The notes under the pieces were generated by a model that did not search any database, was not told the origin of the DNA, and saw only the letters and a list, made by a program, of their open reading frames with translations. A DNA stretch of 64,000 bases from Actinopolyspora lacussalsi (lineage in GTDB: Bacteria > Actinomycetota > Actinomycetes > Mycobacteriales > Pseudonocardiaceae). The stretch is from contig JAURUC010000001.1 of NCBI GenBank assembly GCA_030803735.1, positions 3,551,501 to 3,615,500 on the forward strand, written 5' to 3'. Shown one piece after another: positions 58,497-64,000 of the stretch. Each line of letters begins with the position of its first letter. Positions within the stretch are counted from its first letter, which is position 1. Made by a program: the position numbers and the translations under genes.

Positions 58497-59060
58497 TCAG
58501 GAGGCCGGGCTGTGCCGGAATCCCTTCGTGAGCGAGTTCGCCCAGTCGGCATCGGTGTCGAACGCGTCGATCGCGGTCAGCAGGTGGCACAACTGGCCGC
58601 GTGCCAGAAAGTGCTGCGCCTGGCTCGCGTCGGCCCGTGCCCTGGAGACCACCAGGGAGGTGATCCGTCCGACGCCGTCGCGCACGGCCGATGCCACTTC
58701 CGGGAGCTGGGTCGAGGCCAGTGCCTGCACCTGTAGCAGCAACAGGTCGCGGTCACCGATCAGTTCGGCGTACCGGGCTCCCATCCTGTTCAGGATCTCG
58801 TCGGTCTCCGCGTCCCCGGCCTCCTCGGCGGCTTCCGCGAGTTCGTCGAGTATGCGGTCGTAGCAGTCACCGATCGCCGCGACGAACAGGTCGATCTTGC
58901 GTGGGAACAACTTCATGACGTAGGCCGAGGAGATTCCCGCGTGCTCGGCCACTCGAGTGACCGGGCTGGTCTCGTACCCGGAGCGGGCGAACACGGTCAC
59001 CGCGCTGCGGATGACGGCGCGCCTGCGCTCCTCGGCTGTCGCTCTGGAACCCGTCCGCAT
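58497..59060 (-). CDS. TetR-family regulator of the adjacent epimerase gene
   Basis: This 187-residue TetR protein has an N-terminal helix-turn-helix: RRAVIRSAVTVFARSGYETS, then VTRVAEHAGISSAYVMKLFPRK (about 11-55). A helical ligand domain follows. The ATG at 59060 starts directly at the conserved HTH; the longer frame to 59249 is not used. An 18-bp palindrome lies 5 bp upstream and a near-identical one precedes the next gene downstream, so it probably represses itself and the epimerase gene. The inducer is unknown. Confidence 0.88.
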   Translation of the reverse strand: MRTGSRATAEERRRAVIRSAVTVFARSGYETSPVTRVAEHAGISSAYVMKLFPRKIDLFVAAIGDCYDRILDELAEAAEEAGDAETDEILNRMGARYAELIGDRDLLLLQVQALASTQLPEVASAVRDGVGRITSLVVSRARADASQAQHFLARGQLCHLLTAIDAFDTDADWANSLTKGFRHSPAS

Positions 59061-59064
59061 AGTG

Positions 59065-59082
59065 AGTGACTGTACATTCACT
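59065..59082. promoter_or_regulatory. TetR-type operator, autoregulatory
   Basis: AGTGACTGTACATTCACT lies immediately upstream of the TetR ATG and differs from the 58409 palindrome at two positions. Between 59083 and 59400 I see no gene. Confidence 0.75.
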
Positions 59083-59400
59083 ATCGTGGGGTCGCAAGTA
59101 GCTCCGAGGCGGCGCACAGCCCGACCCGCGTGCTGACCGTGTTGACGCTGTTCTTCGTGCCGCTGATCCCAACGCACGTCAAGCGGGTCACACAGTGCGC
59201 CTTCCGCGGTTCCGTACAGAAAGTGTCCGAAAAAGGACGCTGAACGCATGACCGCTCAGGAACAACCGCGGTTCGACTCCGCCGCTCCGGCCGGGAACGG
59301 AGCAGCGACACCCGACTGCTTCGTGGGACGAACGATGTCCTGTTGTGCCGGTGCCTCGAAACGTCGAGTCCGGACCGCCCGACGCGCGTACCGAACGGGC

Positions 59401-59661
59401 TCAATTCGACTGGGCGTGCCGACCAGCGGTCTGCAGCACCGCCACATCCGACCGACCCGTTCCGCTCGACTCGCTGTCGACGGAATCGGTCCCGGCCTCC
59501 TCGTTGTCGCGGTGCCTGCCGCTGAGCGCCGAGTCGACCAGCAGGTCCGCGAACTCGGGCGGCTCGGAAACGGCGATCTCGGAGTCGATCGGATCGGACA
59601 GTTCGCGGGCCAGTTCGGCGAAGATCGGGTTCATCGTCTCGTTCGTGAGGTTGTCGGACAT
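59401..59661 (-). CDS. Small acidic protein of unknown function (86 aa)
   Basis: I do not recognise this gene. ATG 59661 has GGAGAGG 5 bases upstream. The product starts MSDNLTNETMNPIFAELARE, is strongly acidic through residue 40, and turns polar, Ser/Gly-rich and weakly basic towards the end (GRHAQSN). It has no Cys, no signal peptide and no membrane helix. The leader-then-polar-tail layout is reminiscent of peptide precursors, but no modification enzyme or transporter is adjacent. Confidence 0.5.
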   Translation of the reverse strand: MSDNLTNETMNPIFAELARELSDPIDSEIAVSEPPEFADLLVDSALSGRHRDNEEAGTDSVDSESSGTGRSDVAVLQTAGRHAQSN

Positions 59662-60029
59662 CGTTTCCTCTCCTGTTCTCCGGATCGTTCCGCTCGGTTG
59701 TCGCGTTGTCGTCGTTGTGGGGGAGGGGCCCGAACTTCCCCGGTTCGGGCCCCGGTGCACCGCCCGATCCCTCCCCCGTGAACGCCGATGACCGGGCGGT
59801 GCTCACGGACGCGTGCCCTCGGCGCCGGGGCTCCCCGTTGCCGTCCGTTGTCCGTGGGACGCACGGTCCGCCCGCTCGTGACGTGACTAGATCCGTCCGA
59901 TTTCGTTCCGCTACCCGGTCGTTATGACCGGTTCGGGAAACCGTGGCGCGGCCGCTGGTGGCCGGAAAGCCTGTCGGTGCGTCGGACAGCCCGGTCTCCG
60001 CTCCGTACCGGGCTTCGTGCCGGGTTACT
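59662..60029. other. Intergenic stretch, nothing recognised
   Basis: The 368 bp between the small acidic protein gene (minus strand, starting at 59661) and the SRPBCC gene (minus strand, ending at 60030) contains no supported gene, RNA or clear hairpin. The promoter of the small acidic protein should be near 59665-59760. Confidence 0.5.
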
Positions 60030-60557
60030 TCAGTCGGTCGCGGCGCGGCCGTGTGCCTGCTCGACGGTTCGCTTCACGGCGCGGACGGTGTGGCGCATCC
60101 CGCCCTCCAGTCGCGACCTGCGGCGGGCCAGGAACAGCGCCGCCTGTTGCTCGGAGAGCTCGGCGAGCTGGATCCGCAGCCCGTGGCGTAGTTCACTCAT
60201 CACGTACCGCTGGGTCAGCAGACAACCGCCCTCGGCAGGAGTGACCTCGAACGACCAGATCGAGGTGTCGGCCGCGTTCACACTGCTGTGGACGCACCAC
60301 GAGAACAGGCGGGGGCGGTCGGCCTCCAGGACCTCGCACTCGGTGGTCCAGTCGCGCTGCTCGTCCCTGTTGTGGCCGTGGAAGCGGGCTCCGGGTTGTC
60401 CGGGTGGGCCGGTGAGCCATTCCCCACCGGTGTTCTCGGGGCTCCACTCGCCCATGCGGGTGATATCGCTGACGGTGTCGTAGACGGTGTGGGGAGCGGC
60501 GTCGATGTGTACGGCGGCGTGCAGCTCGAAGCGCGTGTCGATCTCGGGCTCGGCCAT
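60030..60557 (-). CDS. SRPBCC/polyketide cyclase-like ligand-binding protein
   Basis: This 175-residue protein has the helix-grip fold pattern: HAAVHIDAAPHTVYDTVSDIT at the N-terminus, MGEWSPENTGGEWL after the first helices, and a long C-terminal helix with LEGGMRHTV. It binds a hydrophobic ligand or acts as a cyclase; the family does not allow more. The ATG at 60557 is taken because the fold starts there, and the longer frame to 60974 overlaps the next gene. It lies downstream of cwsA on the same strand. Confidence 0.78.
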   Translation of the reverse strand: MAEPEIDTRFELHAAVHIDAAPHTVYDTVSDITRMGEWSPENTGGEWLTGPPGQPGARFHGHNRDEQRDWTTECEVLEADRPRLFSWCVHSSVNAADTSIWSFEVTPAEGGCLLTQRYVMSELRHGLRIQLAELSEQQAALFLARRRSRLEGGMRHTVRAVKRTVEQAHGRAATD

Positions 60558-60673
60558 ACGCGTACTCTGCCGAGCCACCCTGACAAATCGCTCCGACGAA
60601 TCGCCCGGGATTACCGGCGTGGGGGCCGGTACGAGAACCACCGGCCCCCACATCCGCTGTCGTTCACCGTCGG

Positions 60674-61234
60674 TCAGTGATTCTGCGACCCCTGGTGCGG
60701 CTGCTTGTCCGAAACCTGGCCGTTCTCGGTCGACGCGGGGCTCTGGCCCTGCGGCTCGTTCGGGGGGAACTGCCCGTCGTCGATCGGCAGTTCCTCGGGA
60801 CGGCGCGAGAGGGCGGCTGCCGCCGCTGCCGCGGTTCCGGCGAGGATCAGCACCACCCACGGCCACTTGCGCCGCTTGGGCTTGCCCGGATCGATCCGCC
60901 CCGCAAGCTCCTTGCGCGCGACCTCGGCGCTCTTGGCGAGCTGCTTGCGCTGCTTGGCGGTCCGCTTGTCCCACGCCTTGCGGGCCTTCTTGCCGCGTTT
61001 GGCGAGTTCCTTGCGGGACATTCCGGTGGCCCGCTGCGCGATGCGTTCCTGCAGGTCGTCCGTGGAGATGCCGCGTGCGGCCAGCTCCTGTTCGGCCAGT
61101 GCCGCGGCCTGCTTGGACACCTTCGATCCCACGGTGCGGGCCTTGACCGCACCGTGCTTGGCGCCCTTCACTCCGGTGCCGACGGCCCTGCCCACGTTCT
61201 CGCCGGCGCGGGACATCGCTTTGACCTCGTCCAT
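60674..61234 (-). CDS. cwsA: Cell wall synthesis protein CwsA
   Basis: This 186-residue protein is basic and helical in its first 130 residues (GENVGRAVGTGVKGAKHGAV, then QERIAQRATGMSRKELAKRG). A single C-terminal membrane helix follows (WPWVVLILAGTAAAAAAALS, about 142-162) with a polar tail. The domain order and position next to ppiA match Rv0008c/CwsA, which interacts with CrgA and Wag31 in polar growth and division. GGAGG 7 bases before ATG 61234 fixes the start. The longer basic region is distinctive relative to the 145-residue mycobacterial protein. Confidence 0.82.
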   Translation of the reverse strand: MDEVKAMSRAGENVGRAVGTGVKGAKHGAVKARTVGSKVSKQAAALAEQELAARGISTDDLQERIAQRATGMSRKELAKRGKKARKAWDKRTAKQRKQLAKSAEVARKELAGRIDPGKPKRRKWPWVVLILAGTAAAAAAALSRRPEELPIDDGQFPPNEPQGQSPASTENGQVSDKQPHQGSQNH

Positions 61235-61440
61235 GCTGTTGCCTCCTATTCCTGGGCCCTGCCGGACTCCTCGCCCGGGTGGCACCGCTGATCGTCCGGC
61301 TTTCGCGGGATTACCGCCGTGATCAGCGAGCTGTGGACCCGGTGCTCGCTTCGCGTTCACCGGGTACCGCGCACTCCTTGACGATCAAACCCCATACTGC
61401 ACCCTGTGGCGGTTCGTACGCTCGTCGATGCGAGGATGAG

Positions 61441-62004
61441 ATGGTGGCAGACAACGGATCGCTCGTGGGAACGACAGTGACCGCGACCCTGCATACTACG
61501 CAGGGCAATATTCGAGTCGAGTTGTTCCCGAACCAGGCTCCAAAGACCGTGTCCAACTTCGTCGGGCTCGCGGAGGGGACGGCGGACTACACGGAGCCCA
61601 ACGCCCGGGGTGAACGGTCCGGCCCGTTCTACGACGGTGTGATCTTTCACCGGGTCATCGATGGTTTCATGATCCAGACCGGGGATCCGACCGGTACCGG
61701 TCGTGGTGGCCCCGGTTACACGTTCTCCGACGAGTTCCACCCCGAGTTGCAGTTCAACCGGCCGTACCTGTTGGCCATGGCCAACGCTGGGCCGAACACC
61801 AACGGCTCGCAGTTCTTCATCTCGGTCGCGCCGACCACGTGGTTGAACTACAAGCACACCATCTTCGGCGAGGTCGCCGACCAGGAATCGCGTAACGTGG
61901 TGGACGAGATCGCCAACACCGCCACCGGTCAGGGCGATCGTCCTGTCAACGACATCGTCATCGAGAAGGTGACCATCGAACGTGGCGAGACCGCCGAAGC
62001 CTGA
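61441..62004 (+). CDS. ppiA: Peptidyl-prolyl cis-trans isomerase (cyclophilin)
   Basis: This 187-residue cyclophilin has the catalytic Arg in FHRVIDGFMIQTGD, GTGRGGPGYTFSDEF, the Gln-Phe-Phe segment GSQFFISVAPTTWLN, and HTIFGEV. It has no signal peptide, so it is cytoplasmic. It accelerates prolyl isomerisation. ATG 61441 follows GAGGATGAG and a frame extension to 61279 is spurious. It is followed after 57 bp by a rhomboid gene. Confidence 0.94.
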   Translation: MVADNGSLVGTTVTATLHTTQGNIRVELFPNQAPKTVSNFVGLAEGTADYTEPNARGERSGPFYDGVIFHRVIDGFMIQTGDPTGTGRGGPGYTFSDEFHPELQFNRPYLLAMANAGPNTNGSQFFISVAPTTWLNYKHTIFGEVADQESRNVVDEIANTATGQGDRPVNDIVIEKVTIERGETAEA

Positions 62005-62061
62005 GCCGTGGCGACGCGGCCGGTGCCGGTCGCGCGCCTCGCACGTGGAGCGGGGTTCGAG

Positions 62062-62985
62062 GTGAACGTTCCACCCGGACAGGGCGGGGACCCGAACAGT
62101 CCCCAGGGAATGCCGACGTGTCCGCGTCACCCGGACCGGCAGACCGGACTGAGCTGCACGCGTTGCGGGCGCCCCGCTTGCCCGGAGTGCCTGCGGGACG
62201 CCTCGGTGGGGCAGCACTGCGTGGACTGCGTCAAGCAGGGACAGCGCGGTGTTCGCCAGCCGGTGACCGTGGCGGGGGCTCCGCTGCGGAGCAAACCCGT
62301 GTTGGTTCCCGGGCTGATCGCGGTGAACGTGCTGCTCTACGTGCTCACCGCGGTCCAGGCTGGTTCGGCCGCCGCCAACAGCTCCGCCCCGCTGTTCCAG
62401 GCGTGGTGGTTGATGCCCGCACAGGTGGCGGGAGACCAGTGGTGGCGGGTTTTCACCTCGGCCTTCCTGCACTTCGGGCTGATTCACCTGCTGATCAACA
62501 TGATCGCGCTGTGGGTGGTCGGTCGTGATCTGGAGTTGTTGCTCGGCAGACTCCGGTTCTCCGCCGTCTACCTGCTCTCGCTGCTCGGCGGCAGCATGTT
62601 CGTCTTCCTGTTCGACGCGCCGTTCACGCGGACGGCCGGTGCCTCGGCCGCGTTGTACGGGTTGTTCGGCGGGCTGGCCGTGGCCGCATGGCGCCTGAAG
62701 CTGAACATAAGGCCCATCCTGCTCGTGATCGGGCTCAACGTGGTGCTTACCGTCACCATCCCGAACATCTCGCTGTTCGGGCACCTCGGTGGACTCGTGC
62801 TGGGTGCGGTGTCCACCGCCGCGCTGCTGTACGCGCCCGCCGCGCGCCGCAACCGCTGGCAGGCCGGAGGACTGGTCGCGGTGTTCCTGGTGATCGTGGC
62901 CGCGATGCTCACCCGCGACGCGATACTCGGCGGCACGGTGTGCGACGTGCTGCAGGGCAGGGAGCTCTGCGTGCGGACGGACTGA
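62062..62985 (+). CDS. Rhomboid family intramembrane serine protease
   Basis: This 307-residue protein has an N-terminal zinc-finger-like segment with four Cys pairs/His (TCPRHPD, SCTRCGR, ACPECLR, HCVDCVK; about 18-60). A rhomboid domain with six helices follows. The catalytic Ser is in TRTAGASAALYG, and the partner His is in FGHLGGLVLG. Rhomboids cleave membrane helices of substrate proteins. GTG 62062 is preferred because the zinc-finger N-terminus starts soon after. An upstream GTG at 62008, 3 bp after ppiA, is also possible. Confidence 0.88.
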   Translation: MNVPPGQGGDPNSPQGMPTCPRHPDRQTGLSCTRCGRPACPECLRDASVGQHCVDCVKQGQRGVRQPVTVAGAPLRSKPVLVPGLIAVNVLLYVLTAVQAGSAAANSSAPLFQAWWLMPAQVAGDQWWRVFTSAFLHFGLIHLLINMIALWVVGRDLELLLGRLRFSAVYLLSLLGGSMFVFLFDAPFTRTAGASAALYGLFGGLAVAAWRLKLNIRPILLVIGLNVVLTVTIPNISLFGHLGGLVLGAVSTAALLYAPAARRNRWQAGGLVAVFLVIVAAMLTRDAILGGTVCDVLQGRELCVRTD

Positions 62986-63159
62986 TCCGGACTCCCGCCG
63001 CACCGGGACTCGTCCGCACCGCGTCCGCACCGGGAGCCGTGTGAGTTCGTGGGACGCCGAGCGCCGCTTCGGGAGTGCCGGGAGCGCGGTCTCGACGCGG
63101 TCGGAGACATCAGCCGCGGCAGTTTCAGCGCCGGGCGTTCCTCAGTGCCGCCGTGTTTC

Positions 63160-63609
63160 TCAGCGCCGCAGCGTTTCGAGGTCCTCGGCCACTTCGGCCG
63201 GTTCCGCGCCCAGATCGAACCGCCCCAACAGCAGCAGTCCACCGGTCAGATCCGCTTCGGGAACCTCGATCTCCAGCATCGGCACGGTGCGGCCGAACCG
63301 GCTGCTGGTGGTGACGCGGTACGAGAGCCGTGCCCAGGGCCAGCGGTGGCTGCCACCGAGCGTGCGCACGGTTATCCCGTCGGGATCGGCACGAAGCCTG
63401 GGGCGCAGGTAGGTCAGACATCCCGCGACCACCACGACCACCGCCAGGGCGGCGCCGAGGAAGACGCGGTCGAGGCTGCTCCCGGCCAGCCACACCACGG
63501 GTACCAGTCCCGCGGCCACCACCCAGCAGAGCACCAGCGCGCCTACCGGTGTGGACCAGATCCGGGATTGCGCCGCGCCGGGAACGCCGGAGTTGTCATC
63601 GCAGCTCAA
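63160..63609 (-). CDS. PH domain-containing membrane protein (Rv0010c position)
   Basis: This 149-residue protein has two hydrophobic segments (about 22-42, 47-68) followed by a small bacterial PH-like domain (RLRADPDGITVRTLGGSHRWPW and VPMLEIEVPE). It occupies the place of Rv0010c next to crgA. The start is uncertain: TTG 63609 gives the longest frame without a clear ribosome site. The function is unknown. Confidence 0.75.
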   Translation of the reverse strand: MSCDDNSGVPGAAQSRIWSTPVGALVLCWVVAAGLVPVVWLAGSSLDRVFLGAALAVVVVVAGCLTYLRPRLRADPDGITVRTLGGSHRWPWARLSYRVTTSSRFGRTVPMLEIEVPEADLTGGLLLLGRFDLGAEPAEVAEDLETLRR

Positions 63610-63697
63610 CGGCTATCCGAACGAAGTTGTCCACAGGAGTTGTCCACATGGGGATGACTTACATTCGTGTTATTCGGCGTCCCGGCCCGGACAGCTC

Positions 63698-63964
63698 TCA
63701 CCGCCATTTCATGGTCATCAACAGCCCGATGATCATGAATCCGAAGCCGACGGCGAAGTTCCACGGCCCGAGATCGGCCATGAACGGGATCTTGGGGCCC
63801 GCCAGATAGTTGACCACCAGCCACAGCAGGCCCAGCACCATCATGCCGAGCATCACGCCGACGTAGATGGGGTGGGAGGGTCCGGCTGACTTCGCCTTCA
63901 CCGGTGTGCGGCGATCTACTGGCGGGGGTGAGGAGGTCTTCTTGCGGACCTTTGACTTGGGCAT
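63698..63964 (-). CDS. crgA: Cell division protein CrgA
   Basis: This 88-residue protein has a basic N-terminus (MPKSKVRKKTSS) and two membrane helices (PIYVGVMLGMMVLGLLWLVV and FAVGFGFMIIGLLMTMKW). The intervening GPKIPFMADLGPWN and the C-terminal KWR are diagnostic of CrgA/UPF0233. CrgA recruits or stabilises septal proteins (FtsZ-ring partners, FtsI, CwsA) in actinobacteria. Confidence 0.93.
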   Translation of the reverse strand: MPKSKVRKKTSSPPPVDRRTPVKAKSAGPSHPIYVGVMLGMMVLGLLWLVVNYLAGPKIPFMADLGPWNFAVGFGFMIIGLLMTMKWR

Positions 63965-64000
63965 GGTGTCCTCGCCAGGTGGGTTCGGCCGCCCCGACCG

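Overview
The window is a high-GC actinomycete chromosome segment that contains the replication origin. The order leuS ... pcnB-NUDIX-DUF6049-murJ-pseudokinase-sigM-anti-sigma-trxB-trxA-cwlM ... parB-parA-rsmG-jag-yidC-yidD-rnpA-rpmH / dnaA / oriC / dnaN-gnd-recF-dciA-gyrB-gyrA-DUF3566-tRNA-Ile-DLW39-tRNA-Ala ... cwsA-ppiA-rhomboid-PH-crgA matches the oriC neighbourhood of mycobacteria and their relatives. The EspC-like/DUF3558/Gly-Ser-rich cassette at the left, the 6-phosphogluconate dehydrogenase gene between dnaN and recF, and many acidic proteins point to the Pseudonocardiales (Saccharopolyspora/Actinopolyspora-like). The genus is an inference. Layout: 1-8.1 kb is accessory: a TetR fragment, a type VII-secretion-style three-gene cassette, an acyl-CoA oxidase-like enzyme, a divergent MerR/CPBP-protease pair, an orphan BrnA antitoxin with a BrnT remnant, and a secreted RTX-type protein. 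8.1-13.4 kb is a small defence/toxin-antitoxin island abutting the 3' end of leuS: a GmrSD-type DUF262/DUF1524 nuclease gene and a 1050-bp tandem array (2.66 copies) in which each unit carries the leuS 3' end, its terminator hairpin, a promoter, an antitoxin and a MazF-like toxin. leuS itself has a 5' leader with a short Leu-containing peptide and mutually exclusive hairpins that look like a classical attenuator. 16.7-34.7 kb is the cell-envelope/redox block: MurJ flippase and its separate pseudokinase partner, SigM and its anti-sigma factor, the thioredoxin system, CwlM, and a D-Ala-D-Ala ligase-family protein. 34.7-38.2 kb holds the partition locus, with five perfect parS palindromes and parB, parA and rsmG. 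38.3-40.9 kb is the jag-yidC-yidD-rnpA-rpmH membrane-insertion/RNase P operon. 40.9-54.5 kb is the initiation core: dnaA, the DnaA-box cluster (oriC), dnaN, gnd, recF, dciA, gyrB, gyrA. 54.6-64 kb holds two tRNA genes, a 38-residue DLW-39 protein missed by size cut-offs, small metabolic genes, a TetR/epimerase pair sharing an 18-bp operator-like palindrome, then cwsA, ppiA, a rhomboid protease, a PH-domain protein and crgA. The genes work together as the replication/segregation/division hub: DnaA, DnaN, DciA and gyrase replicate; ParABS segregates; CwsA, CrgA, MurJ, CwlM and SigM couple this to envelope growth. Of the features I would follow up, the leuS 3'-end toxin-antitoxin array and the leuS attenuator are the strongest.
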